In this document: piece after piece, positions 9,542 through 17,692 of the stretch
Numbering within the stretch: position 1 is the stretch's first letter
How the letters are laid out: the number at the start of each line of letters is the position of its first letter
NCBI GenBank assembly: GCA_964426875.1
Contig: CAYRSB010000002.1
Span: 62,001-126,000, forward strand
DNA length: 64,000 nt
DNA from: Caldatribacterium sp964426875
GTDB taxonomy: Bacteria > Atribacterota > Atribacteria > Atribacterales > Caldatribacteriaceae
Direction: 5' to 3'
Notes under the pieces: model-generated
Told to the model about the DNA's origin: nothing
Database searches by the model: none
Seen by the model: only the letters and a program-made list of their open reading frames with translations
Position numbers and translations under genes: made by a program

Positions 9542-9712
9542 CTATGGAGGATCCTCGTCATCCAGCTCCTTCAGGAATTCAGATATCTCCTCAAGTTGCC
9601 ACACCCTGCCGCATGGACATTCCCCTGCGTAGGTAGTTTGGTACTGCCCACCCACAAGTTCAAGCTCGATTTGTCTTCCACAGAGGCATTTCAGGGATAT
9701 TTTGGTGTCCAC
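9542..9712 (-). CDS. Small cysteine-pair protein coupled to the nuclease gene
   Basis: 56 residues from the GTG at 9712, which lies one base after the stop of the nuclease (9716-9714); the purine-rich gaggggg at the nuclease end serves as ribosome site. The sequence has two C-x-C pairs (KCLCGRQIEL and ECPCGRVWQL) separated by about 20 residues, as in a small zinc ribbon, then an acidic tail ELDDEDPP. I do not recognise a family. Tight coupling suggests it was part of the restriction-type cassette. A longer reading in the same frame overlapping the nuclease is possible but has no good start. Confidence 0.55.
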   Translation of the reverse strand: MDTKISLKCLCGRQIELELVGGQYQTTYAGECPCGRVWQLEEISEFLKELDDEDPP

Positions 9713-9713
9713 A

Positions 9714-10280
9714 TCAGTCCCCCTCTTTTGGCCCAAGCCGGAACCGTTCCCAGAGTTCATTGAAAGAGTACTCCTTAGAATTGTTGAGGCCCTCAAAAGA
9801 GTAAGTGAAGCACCGTATCCCCAGAGTCCAGTACCCTTGCAGAACCTTTTTGGGAAAACTCCCGGCGATGAGGAATCCACCCAGGCACTCTTCTCCTATT
9901 TCCTCCATGTAGATCCTGAGCTGATCCACATCTTTACGTTGGACCCTATTCAGCTTCGTTTCTACGATGATCTTCCGGGAACGTCCTACTGGTGAGCGAT
10001 CCTTGATGAGGATGTCGATGTATCCCTCGGAGAGAGCTTTTTCCCCGAGTACCTCAAAATCCTCAGCACGAAGATCTCCAAGACCGCTGAGGTCGAAGAA
10101 CCTCTGGAGATTTTCCTTGCAAGAGAGATGCCTCCGGACAAGCGACTGGAGAAGAAACTCCCTGAAGGGAAAGTTCTCCGGGGTTGATCCAGGGGTTTTC
10201 TTCCAGGCAATATATGGGGTGAAGGTACTGCAGTTGTCAGTGGCAAAGCTTTTCACAGGCTTACGATACAAATCCCCCAT
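9714..10280 (-). pseudogene. PD-(D/E)XK nuclease half of a frameshifted EVE-nuclease gene
   Basis: About 188 residues in this frame, continuous upstream with LRGGYRKTHFQANQTTLQAV so that the true protein began at 10693. The nuclease core is visible: GYIDILIKD (catalytic Asp) followed about 15 residues later by KIIVETKLN (E-x-K), then KDVDQLRIYMEEIG and a strand GGFLIAGSF, all typical of restriction-type PD-(D/E)XK enzymes. It lies between a methyltransferase remnant and a coupled small Cys protein. The catalytic residues are intact; only the frame is broken. Confidence 0.68.
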
Positions 10281-10693
10281 CCGGGAAACTGCTTGAAGAG
10301 TGGTCTGATTAGCCTGGAAGTGAGTCTTGCGGTAGCCACCCCGAAGGAGTAGGTTCTCGGCACGTAGGCAAGTTCGGGTCGAACCATGGACTCCGTAAAA
10401 TCACGGATTAGTTTCAGGCGAAGGCGAAAGGGGAAGTAATAGGTCTTTCCTGACATCTGGAATGTGACGGAAGGCCAGGGACCGATGATGTCAACACCTT
10501 TGAGGGCTTCCTTTTCCTCTACCCGGTAGAGATTGAAAACTCTGGCACCATAGAGGAAGGAAACAAAGTCGCCCTCCTCAATGTCCACAAAGGTCCACAG
10601 TCCATTAATGCTGTTGGTGAACCCGGCGAGAGCGTACTCGATGCAGAGTTCAAGATTTACTCTATTTGCGACTGAGAGAAGGAAATAAGCCAT
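10253..10693 (-). pseudogene. EVE/PUA-like N-terminal half of the same frameshifted nuclease gene
   Basis: About 120 meaningful residues: MAYFLLSVANRVNLELCIEY, then NSINGLWTFVDIEEGDFVSF, LYGARVFNLYRVEEKEA and YYFPFRLRL. This resembles the EVE/PUA-like fold used by some restriction systems to read modified bases. After PRTYS the frame becomes nonsense; the neighbouring frame continues as LRGGYRKTHFQANQT into the nuclease. Adding one base in the CC at about 10345-10348 (TAC TCC CTT CGG) rejoins the halves into one protein of about 326 residues. The start has no clear ribosome site, and it overlaps the methyltransferase remnant. Confidence 0.6.
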
Positions 10694-11121
10694 GGGCTCT
10701 TTGGAATCTCAGGGTTCCCCTGCAATACACCGACGCCGAAGGAGCTTGGCCTCAATCGCTGTCGTCCCCCCCCACCCACAAAGTAATCAAGCACGAGATC
10801 TCCAGTCTTAGAGTACTTGAGAATCACATTAAGGGGGATATAGGGAGACCAGTTCCCCCGATATCCTCCATGGTGTGTGGCCCAGTCTCCTCGCTGAGGA
10901 TAACTCCAGACCGTGGTTGTTTCCTTCCGGAAATCCTTTGGCTCCCAGGAAGTAATGCGCCAGGGACGTCCGAGTGTCGAAATGTTCACTCCGTACGTCT
11001 CGGTGATGATACGCTCAAGTTGCCGGAAAGTGATCCCGAATATTTCTCCAATCCGGGCATCGGGAAGTCCAGATTTCTTTGCTTCGAGAACGGCTTTCCG
11101 GAAGGTTTCTTCTCCATGCAC
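10657..11121 (-). pseudogene. Truncated DNA methyltransferase (N4/N6-type)
   Basis: Begins with a possible helix-turn-helix (SGLPDARIGEIFGITFRQLE), then RGDWATHHGGYRGNWSPYIP and KTGDLVLDYFVGGGG, the motif I region (usually LDPFxGxGTT) of beta-class DNA methyltransferases. At the run of eight G (10767-10774) the frame fails. In the next frame the sequence reads TTAIEAKLLRRRCIAGEP and stops, so the correct frame can be followed only about 18 residues further. The catalytic (S/D/N)PPY part is missing. This is therefore a dead fragment of a restriction-modification gene, not a simple sequencing error. Confidence 0.62.
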
Positions 11122-11205
11122 CTCCCGGAGGTGTTTCTCTCTTGGTGTTCTCCCTTTTACACAAAAGAGCGTACACTACCAAATCGGGCATAACCCCCTA
11201 TACTG

Positions 11206-11506
11206 ACGAAGCGTGGCTCTTGCCCTCGAACATAGTTGTGGGAACTGATGTTTACTGAGTGCACGAGGGGAAAGTTGGTGTGTCGAAAGAGGGGTTGAAT
11301 TTCCCCCCAACAATCTTTCCCTCGAAATCCACAACCACCGTGTTCTCCCAAGAGAGAGTATCGTATGGGACACCACTTGGCTTGATAACCACAAGACTCT
11401 TCTCCCGATCGATACCACTCCCAGTTCCCCAGGCGGGAATCGTAAGACCTTAGCGAAAGAGTTCTCAATTTGTCTCCCAAACTTTCTGTTTAAGCTCTTC
11501 GAGCAT
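11206..11506 (-). pseudogene. L-ribulose-5-phosphate 4-epimerase (AraD-like) pseudogene
   Basis: Reading leftward from ATG 11506 (gagaggg upstream), the frame gives MLEELKQKVWETN, a TGA stop, ELFR, a TAA stop, then GIDREKSLVVIKPSGVPYDT and LSWENTVVVDFEGKIVGG. This is the characteristic start of AraD/class II aldolase-type epimerases, including the KPSG substrate-binding loop. After GG the match fades (THQLSPRALSKHQFPQL) and the metal-binding HTH segment and C-terminal half are absent. Two nonsense codons, missense changes and truncation mean true decay. It starts three bases after the flavodoxin stop, so the two were probably co-transcribed. A different, intact class II aldolase is at 40.4 kb. 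Confidence 0.72.
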
Positions 11507-11508
11507 TG

Positions 11509-11970
11509 TTATTCCCTCTCCCAAAGTGCCTGGATTTCTTGAGCAAAGCGCATAGCATTCTCGAGATCCTTTTCGTTTGGTCTTCCTCTGTTAATACCAC
11601 CTATAAGCCACAAGGGCCCAAAGGTATCAAGGCCACGGCAGGTGAAGCTTCCAAGAAGAACAAAACCCCGCTGGATCAAGAGCTCTTCGAGGGGGCGGTT
11701 ATACTCTTTCTTCCCCAGGCCGCTTGTAGAGAAAATGAAGCTTCTTTTTCCTTCGAAAAAAGGAAGACTCTTCGCGAAGCGCAAAAGACGCCTGTGAAAC
11801 TTTCCAAAGTAAATTCCTGAACCAAAGCCTACGAGGTCGCACGACAAGAGTTCTTCTTGTGAAACTTCCTCCGGCTCCTTGATAACGCCTCCCAGAACTC
11901 CAGAAAGAGCTAAAGCCACTTTGCGGGTATTCCCGTGATGCACCGATACCACAACGATGAGGCTCCGCAT
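11509..11970 (-). CDS. Flavodoxin-family protein
   Basis: 153 residues from ATG 11970 with agaagagg 6 bases upstream; a longer reading exists but has no ribosome site. The FMN-phosphate loop is near the N-terminus (VSVHHGNTRKVA, equivalent to the T-x-T-G-N-T loop), followed by DLVGFGSGIYFGKFHRRL and FIFSTSGLG, as in single-domain flavodoxins and protoporphyrinogen-oxidase-like flavodoxins. It carries low-potential electrons; the partner is unknown, though an Old Yellow Enzyme relative lies 1 kb away. It is divergent from the PAS/LuxR regulator. Confidence 0.8.
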   Translation of the reverse strand: MRSLIVVVSVHHGNTRKVALALSGVLGGVIKEPEEVSQEELLSCDLVGFGSGIYFGKFHRRLLRFAKSLPFFEGKRSFIFSTSGLGKKEYNRPLEELLIQRGFVLLGSFTCRGLDTFGPLWLIGGINRGRPNEKDLENAMRFAQEIQALWERE

Positions 11971-12046
11971 ATTGTACCTCTTCTTGCCTCTTTTCTCTCC
12001 TTCTATTATTATTCTAAGAAAAAATATAAGAGAGGGAAACCTCCTC

Positions 12047-12538
12047 ATGGAAATCCTTCGCCTTCTCAGCGCAACTTGGGATGGCGTGCCCGATGGGGTG
12101 AGTATCCTTGATGCTTCTTTCTCTGTAATCGCGATGAATGCCACCATGCGCACTTGGTATGCCCACTGGGCACTTCGCCAGGGAGTAAAATGTTTTGAAG
12201 TGTACCATGGACGGAACCGACCCTGTCCTCGGTGTCCCACGCGCTACGCCCTCAGATCGAAAAATGCAGCAACGGGGACCGTCCCCTATCATGGGCCAGG
12301 AGGAGAAATTAAGGGGTGGCAAAAGCTTACCGTTTTTCCTATCTGTACGGAAGGGGAAGTTGTTGGTTTTATAGAGTACATACAGGACGTTACCGAAAGG
12401 AAACACCTTGAGGAGGAAAGAGAATATCTTCAAACTCGTGTTCGGTTTATTGAAGGGGAGGTTCAGCTCCTTACTGCGCTCTCTCCCGTGAAAGAGAAAG
12501 ACAGAAAGAGCACCTGCGTTTCTTCACATCGAATATAG
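12047..12538 (+). CDS. PAS-domain half of a frameshifted PAS-LuxR regulator
   Basis: From ATG 12047 (agaggg 10 bases upstream) the product is a PAS domain: WDGVPDGVSILDASFSVIAM, a Cys-rich segment CFEVYHGRNRPCPRCPTRYA that recurs in PAS sensors of anaerobes, and VVGFIEYIQDVTERKHLEEE at the domain end. The frame is lost at the CTCTCTCCC near 12480-12489. The other frame continues as LSREREQKEHLRFFTSNIAP into the LuxR part at 12553. A two-base slip in the CT repeat explains it. The Cys cluster could bind a metal or sense redox state; this is inference. Confidence 0.72.
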   Translation: MEILRLLSATWDGVPDGVSILDASFSVIAMNATMRTWYAHWALRQGVKCFEVYHGRNRPCPRCPTRYALRSKNAATGTVPYHGPGGEIKGWQKLTVFPICTEGEVVGFIEYIQDVTERKHLEEEREYLQTRVRFIEGEVQLLTALSPVKEKDRKSTCVSSHRI

Positions 12539-12552
12539 CACCGCTTTTTGCC

Positions 12553-12846
12553 ATGCTTTCCTCGTCCCTCCCTCACGACTTCCAGAAGATGCTCTTTGGA
12601 ACTCTGTGGGAAGCGGTCACACAGCTTTTTGAGGGCCGGATTGTTCCAGACTTCCCTCACTTCACTCCTCGGGAATGGGAAGTAGCGGGACTCCTCGCTC
12701 AGGGCTTGACGAGCAAAGAGATCGCCGAGGCTCTTTCGGTTTCGAAAAAAGCCGTGGACTTCCACCGGGGAAACATTCGCAAAAAGCTTGGGTGTATGGA
12801 TTCCCACTCTCTCTTTGCCTTACTGAAACTCCTGGAAATCGCTTAG
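12553..12846 (+). CDS. LuxR-type DNA-binding half of the PAS-LuxR regulator
   Basis: 97 residues in this frame. The GerE/LuxR helix-turn-helix occupies the last 60: FTPREWEVAGLLAQGLTSKE, IAEALSVSKKAVDFHRGNIR and KKLG. The upstream part is continuous in this frame back to about 12484, so the intact protein would be a one-component PAS-LuxR regulator of roughly 265 residues. It could control the adjacent oxidoreductase gene (79 bases downstream). The internal ATG has no convincing ribosome site. Confidence 0.75.
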   Translation: MLSSSLPHDFQKMLFGTLWEAVTQLFEGRIVPDFPHFTPREWEVAGLLAQGLTSKEIAEALSVSKKAVDFHRGNIRKKLGCMDSHSLFALLKLLEIA

Positions 12847-12924
12847 GAACTTCCTGGTACTTTTCTGGTATTCCCCCGTACACGTTTCTCCTCTATCCTT
12901 TGTGGAAGAAGGGAGGTTTGCACC

Positions 12925-14163
12925 ATGACTGAAAATTTTCTCTTTATCCCCATTGCAATTGGAAGGAAAAGAGCCGAGAATCGCTTTGTCATCAATGCTA
13001 TGGAGTGCTGTGATTCTGACGAACTTGGCAATCCCTCTCCACGGACATATCGGAGATATGCAAAACTCTTTGAAGGAAATGCTGGGGTCATTTTTCTCGA
13101 GGCGATCACGGTGAGCTATGAGAGCCGCGCGCGCTTGCACCAGTTGAGCATCATGCCTCGCAATGCGAAAGCCCTTGAGCAATTCGTTGCCAAGATGAGG
13201 AAAATCAATCCCAAGCCCCTTTTCATTTTCCAGCTCACCCATGCAGGGGAGTTGAGTAACCCTGAGTTCTCCCGAAGGGTTTGTGTGAAACCTCTCCCAG
13301 GTCTTGGTGGGGATATTTTAAGCAAAGAGGACGTTGAAACTATTATTGACCAGTTTGTCCTGGGTGCAAAGATTGCCCATGATGCGGGAGCAGATGGTGT
13401 CGACGTGAAACTTTGCCACGGATATCTGGGAACACAAATCCTCCGCCCATACAATGACCGTCCTTGGAAATACGGAGGACCGTGGGAGAAGCAGCGCCGA
13501 TTTGCCTTTGAAATCTATGAACGTATCCGAAAGGCTATCCCCGACGCAAACTTCCTCCTGGGTTCAAAAGTTACCATGTGGGAGGGTATTCCCGGAGGTC
13601 AGGGGTGCGCGGGCCCGGATACAGCCATCATGGACCTCACAGAGCCCCTGGATTTGCTGCAAGGCCTGAGAGAACGTGGAGCAAACTTTATTCTTGTTTC
13701 TGCAGGAAATCCATCCCTCACTATTGCTCTGGCACACCCGGACAAGAGAATCCCTGATTACGCTTACCTCCACCATTACTTTCAGAAAGAAGCACGTAAA
13801 GTCCTTGCCCCTGAGGTCGTCACCATGGGCTCAGCGTATTCCATTTTCCGGGACGGGAATAACAATTTTCTCGGTATAGAACGAGAAAAGAGTTCGCTTC
13901 TTTTCTGGGGAGACAAAAATATACGGGATGGGGTGGTAGATATGGTGGCCATAGGCCGTCAGTCTCTTGCTGACCCGCTTCTCCCCAAAAAGTTAAAGGA
14001 AGGAAAAACTCAAGAAGTTCAGTGGTGTACTCTTTGTGATGCCTGCATGGAACTCCTCATTCGGCAACAGCCCACAGGGTGTGTCGTACATAACAGAGAG
14101 TACGCCGAAATCCTTCGCAAAACTCGAGAGCAATATGGCGTTTTAAAATTCAAGCATACGTAG
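12925..14163 (+). CDS. NADH:flavin oxidoreductase / Old Yellow Enzyme family
   Basis: 412 residues, TIM-barrel FMN enzyme of the OYE / 2,4-dienoyl-CoA reductase branch. Seen: NRFVINAMECCDSDELGNPS at the start, FQLTHAGELSNPE, HDAGADGVDVKLCHGYL (family pattern AGFDGVExHxAHGYL) and VAIGRQSLADPLLPKKL. The late CTLCDACMELL gives a Cys cluster like the 4Fe-4S site of the long branch, although only part of the full C-x2-C-x3-C-x11-C spacing is clear. The nucleotide-binding C-terminal domain of dienoyl-CoA reductases is absent. It probably reduces an enone or similar activated double bond, fed by flavodoxin or NAD(P)H. A strong ribosome site (gaagggaggt) precedes it. Confidence 0.85.
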   Translation: MTENFLFIPIAIGRKRAENRFVINAMECCDSDELGNPSPRTYRRYAKLFEGNAGVIFLEAITVSYESRARLHQLSIMPRNAKALEQFVAKMRKINPKPLFIFQLTHAGELSNPEFSRRVCVKPLPGLGGDILSKEDVETIIDQFVLGAKIAHDAGADGVDVKLCHGYLGTQILRPYNDRPWKYGGPWEKQRRFAFEIYERIRKAIPDANFLLGSKVTMWEGIPGGQGCAGPDTAIMDLTEPLDLLQGLRERGANFILVSAGNPSLTIALAHPDKRIPDYAYLHHYFQKEARKVLAPEVVTMGSAYSIFRDGNNNFLGIEREKSSLLFWGDKNIRDGVVDMVAIGRQSLADPLLPKKLKEGKTQEVQWCTLCDACMELLIRQQPTGCVVHNREYAEILRKTREQYGVLKFKHT

Positions 14164-14177
14164 GAGTACAGCACCGG

Positions 14178-14243
14178 TGCAAAGGACGGCACAGGTGCTC
14201 AAAAGAGAGCATTCCAGCCACACGACCTGTGCCGTCCTTTGCA
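14178..14243. repeat. 19-bp perfect inverted repeat
   Basis: Arms at 14178-14196 and 14225-14243 are perfect complements (TGCAAAGGACGGCACAGGT on the left), with a 28-base centre that holds a small hairpin of its own (14196-14200 with 14207-14211). No T tract follows, so it is not an ordinary terminator. The right arm lies inside the IS110 remnant and the left arm lies 14 bases after the oxidoreductase stop. It may be a scar of the element's end or a local inverted duplication. Confidence 0.65.
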
Positions 14244-14850
14244 GCAGAGACAGGGGCATTCCTTTGGTGAAGAGATTGTAGTTTCGCTCAAGCTCCGGGA
14301 AGAGATTGAAGAGACGTTTCCGAATTCCATCTTTCAGGTGGGAAACCTCTTGAGTGCGCCTTTCCCTTTCTGGGGAGAGGAACTTCAGTTCGATCAGTGT
14401 TCCCCTCCTTAAGGGTGCTGGTTGGGCAAGAGGAGGTAGCAAGCTTAGTAGGGGCATCCTTTCTCTCAGGCTCAGTATTTCTGATTGCAAGCCAAGAGGA
14501 GGTATTGATCACCAAAGGGTGGATGATGACGGTGTCTCTGTTGTTTTCTCCCAGGAAAAAGAAGAGATTCGGGAAGTAGATTCCATACTGGCAAGGAGAG
14601 GAGATTCTGGAGATATGGTTTCAGGGAAGCCTTGGAAACCCTTCAGGGATTGGGGGAATATGGAAAAAGCAGGGTCTGCTTTCTGTTCCTTCCTCCATGG
14701 TGACAGGGGCTTTAGGATCCAACCAACCTATTCGGTTTGAGGAAGCAGGAAACAAGCTCTTTGGCGGGCTTACATAGTCCAGGTGAGGAGGATGTTTTCC
14801 TGCTTCTTTTTCTTAACCTTCAAGACTTGAAATCACTTTACCAAAACCAC
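14244..14850 (-). mobile_element. IS110-family remnant, copy A (middle of transposase plus left non-coding end)
   Basis: Reading leftward, the transposase middle survives in two frames: EYGIYFPNLFFFLGENN, DTVIIHPLVINTSS, ERKDAPTK, then PLRRGTLIELKFLSPERERR, TQEVSHLKDGIRKRLFNLFP and ELERNYNLFTKGMPLSLLQ. These match, in order, the EATGIY, VNPL, (K)TD and arginine-rich linker regions of IS110 (DEDD) transposases. The RuvC-like N-terminus and C-terminal Tnp20 domain are missing. Bases 14690-14850 are about 75 percent identical, in opposite orientation, to 61346-61535. Bases 14851-15100 show nothing recognisable. Confidence 0.6.
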
Positions 14851-15109
14851 TAGTAGGGGGTGAAGAGAAAGGCAAAGAAACGCTACGATGAACCCCAGAG
14901 GTGAGGCATCGAATCCGTTTCATCAAGATTTTTACCTGAGGCATCACGTCATGTTTCTCTTAAGCCTTGCGTGAGGTACCCCTTTCTTCTCCCCGTGTGA
15001 AAGGGGTCAATATCTGATCAACACCAGAACGAAAAGGGATTGGAGATGAACCGGTGTGAGTGGGAATGACCTGCAAGGCATTCAGTAGAACTTAAGGAGT
15101 TTTGTAATC

Positions 15110-15200
15110 GTTTGCAAACATCGTGTTTCTTTGAGCTTGTGGCGAGAGTATGTATTTGACACGATAAGCCTTTCCTCTTATAATAAAACTAAATCGGTTT
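15110..15200 (+). promoter_or_regulatory. Consensus promoter with LacI-type operator for the 15.3-22 kb operon
   Basis: TTGACA (15156-15161), 17-base spacer, TATAAT (15179-15184): a perfect sigma-70 promoter with start near 15191. Exactly there lies AAATCGGTTT (15191-15200), an imperfect palindrome centred on CG as in LacI/PurR-family operators. A second palindrome, GTTTGCAAAC (15110-15119), lies about 75 bases upstream and could be an auxiliary site. The operon encodes its own LacI-family protein (19746), so repression by that protein is the simplest reading. Confidence 0.68.
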
Positions 15201-15287
15201 CAAGGAGGTGGGAAAACTTTTAAAGAGACCAAATATCCCTCGGTTTTTCCGCTTTACCTTCACGACTTTAAAAGGGGGGTTGTTTTG

Positions 15288-16759
15288 ATGAGAAAAACGC
15301 TCTTTGTGGTTTTCGTGGGGTTTGTGCGATACTTTTTCTGACCGCTACGGCAGCCTGGGGTGAAGGGAAGACCATCAAAGTTTTAGCCATGACGGGGCCT
15401 TGGGTGAGCGGTCCGGTAAAGGTCCATGGAGAAGAGTGGGGAAAAATGACGGGAAACCGAGTGGAGGTCATTGAAGCCGACTTTGCCGACCTCTTCCCCA
15501 AGATGCAGCAGGCAGCAGCTACTCGTAGTAAGGCTTTTGACGTTCTTCTTGCCGGTAACATCTGGATGGCTGACCTTGTAGGGTGGGGGTATGTCATTCC
15601 TCTTGACGATTACCTCAAAGACCCTGAGGTCCAGTACGAGACCGACGTTCCTGATGGTATCAAGCTCAAGAACATGTTCGGTGGAAAGACCTACGGTCTT
15701 ATCTGCGACAACGATAACATGTATCTTTTCTACCGCAAGGACATTTTAGGGAACCGCGACTACCGGGCGAAGTTCAAAGAGAAATATGGATATGAATACA
15801 ACGTTCCTCCACAGACCATCGATGAACTTATCGACGTGGCAGAATTCTTTAACGGTTGGGATTGGGACAACGACGGGGAGATTGAGTATGGTTTTGTGCG
15901 AAGCACAAAACGTGGTGCTCAGACCTACTTCTATTCTCTTCCATGGGTAGCACCCTATGCAGTGGTACCTCGAGATAAGGCCCCGGCTCAGGGCATCCTC
16001 TACTTCCAGCCCGACATGACCCCTCTTGTAAACAGCCCCGGTTGGGTGAAGGGCATTGAAAAATTCATCGAAATGGGGAAGCGGGGATGTGGTCCCGGCC
16101 TTGATTGGGTACGGGGTGACGTTATCAACGAGGTAATCCTTGGGCATGCCGCTATGGCCATTGACTGGGGTGACATTGGTCCGAACTCCCATGATGTGCA
16201 GTCGAAGGTCAAGGGACTCATTGGCTATGCCCTTCCTCCCGGTACGAAAGAGTACTGGGACTGGCAAAAGGGTGAGTGGGTAAAGACCGAGGAAGTCCAC
16301 TATGCCCCCGTACACTGCTTCAACGGTTGGTCTTTCTACATCACCTCCACCACCGACTATCCGGATCTCTGCTGGGACTTTGTTAAGTACATGATAAGCC
16401 CCGAAGTCAGTGCCAAAGACGTAGCGAACCCCTTCTCCGGGTATCAACCCTGGCGGAAATCCCACATGGAAAACCTTGAAGCATGGGTCCAGGCCGGGTG
16501 GACGGAAGAGGAAGCACGGGAATACATCGCCAATACCCTTGCTGTTACTGATGACCCCAATGCGGTCATTGACATTCGAATTCCGGGCTCGGCTGAATAC
16601 ATGGATGTGTATGAACTCCATCTAACTGTAGCCCTTTCTGGAGAGAAGTCGGCTCAAGATGCCATGAATGACTGTGCCGTAGAATGGAATGCTCTCACCG
16701 AGCGACTTGGAAAAGACGCTCAGGTCAAGTTTTACAAACAACACCTTGGAATCGAGTAA
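15288..16759 (+). CDS. ABC transporter sugar-binding protein (family 1), frameshifted in signal peptide
   Basis: About 490 residues when repaired. ATG 15288 begins MRKTLFVVFVG and runs out of frame at the GGGG near 15319-15322. The other frame resumes as VCAILFLTATAAWGEGKTIK, completing a normal signal peptide, so one G has probably been dropped from the consensus. The mature protein has receptor features (TIKVLAMTGPWVSGPVKVHG, LLAGNIWMADLVGWGYVIPL, GLICDNDNMYLFYRKDI) and a GWDWDNDGEIEYGF segment like an EF-hand calcium site, seen in some large sugar-binding proteins. Two permeases follow after a terminator-like hairpin. Confidence 0.86.
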
Positions 16760-16763
16760 ATTC

Positions 16764-16799
16764 ATTCCCCCACCCCTTGTAAGGGGTGGGGGAATTTTT
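16764..16799 (+). terminator. Rho-independent-type hairpin between binding protein and permeases
   Basis: A perfect 15-base-pair stem, 16764-16778 with 16781-16795, closing on a very short loop, followed by TTTTTG. This is a full terminator by shape, yet the permease genes start 20 bases later with no obvious promoter. It probably terminates part of the transcripts, giving more receptor than permease. Confidence 0.82.
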
Positions 16800-16816
16800 G
16801 TTTAAGAGGTGAAACC

Positions 16817-17692
16817 ATGGCTCTTCGAGCAGAATGGAGAATGAAGTACGCGATGATCCTTCCTGTGGTGATTTTTATCCTTGCTTTGGCCATTTTCCCC
16901 CTCATCTTTTCCATCCTCATGGCTTTAAGTCAATGGACTCCAGGAACCGGGGGTTTGCGTTTTGTAGGACTTAAGAATTTCATCGAGATGGTAAAAGATC
17001 CGCGTTTCAGACATGCTTTCTCTCTTTCTTTTGGCTATGTAGGGACGGTGGTGGGCATTGAGCTCCTTTTAGGTATTGTTTTAGCCATGTTCTTGCAGAA
17101 GGACGTCCTGGGTAAGAACTTCTTTCGGGTGACGTACATGCTTCCCATGCTTCTTTCTCCTGTAGCTATATCCTATGTCTGGAAGATGATTTTCGATTAC
17201 AACCGAGGTCCACTGAACTATTTTCTGGGATGGTTTGGCATTACCCCCATTGAGTGGTTGGGAAAGGGAACAATGGCTTTTATTTCTCTCATTCTTGTCG
17301 ATGTCTGGCAGTGGACTCCCTTCATGGTTTTCACCATTCTGGCGGCTTTTGAGTCTATTTCTGAGGAACTTTACGAGGCGGCGGTAGTGGATGGCGCATC
17401 TCACTCCCACGTTTTCTTCCGCATTACCCTCCCTGTAGCCTTTCCAGTCATCATCACCATTGTTCTTTTGCGAACTATTGATGCCTTTAAGGTCTTCGAT
17501 ACCGTCTATGTTCTTACTGGAGGAGGCCCGGGAACGGCGACCGAGACTCTCAACTTCTATATTTACCTCAAGGGCTTTCGAGCCTTTAACCTTGGCTACG
17601 GAACGGCGATGTCCTGGATACAGCTTCTCATCATCATTGTTATGTTTACCTATCTCACCCGATTCCTTCAGCGGATAGGAGCGTTGAGATAA
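16817..17692 (+). CDS. Sugar ABC transporter permease (MalF type)
   Basis: 291 residues, six predicted helices, EAA loop YEAAVVDGASHSHVFFRITL near residues 190-210, and GGGPGTATETLNFYIYLKGF near the C-terminal helix as in UgpA-type subunits. Start ATG 16817 with aagaggtg upstream. Its stop overlaps the next start by one base (TAATG), indicating coupled translation. No ATPase gene in the operon. Confidence 0.92.
   Translation: MALRAEWRMKYAMILPVVIFILALAIFPLIFSILMALSQWTPGTGGLRFVGLKNFIEMVKDPRFRHAFSLSFGYVGTVVGIELLLGIVLAMFLQKDVLGKNFFRVTYMLPMLLSPVAISYVWKMIFDYNRGPLNYFLGWFGITPIEWLGKGTMAFISLILVDVWQWTPFMVFTILAAFESISEELYEAAVVDGASHSHVFFRITLPVAFPVIITIVLLRTIDAFKVFDTVYVLTGGGPGTATETLNFYIYLKGFRAFNLGYGTAMSWIQLLIIIVMFTYLTRFLQRIGALR

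Noticed and set aside
10657..11121. Intact restriction-modification system
   Set aside because: Motif I of the methyltransferase is out of frame, the catalytic region is missing, and the nuclease gene is also frameshifted.
15208..15288. 26-codon leader ORF (GTG 15208 to TGA overlapping the ATG of the receptor gene)
   Set aside because: The GTG overlaps the ribosome-site-like aaggagg itself, so it could not be started from it; composition is not peptide-like.
15746..16621. 291-codon antisense frame opposite the second sugar-binding protein
   Set aside because: Shadow of a conserved gene; no domain seen.
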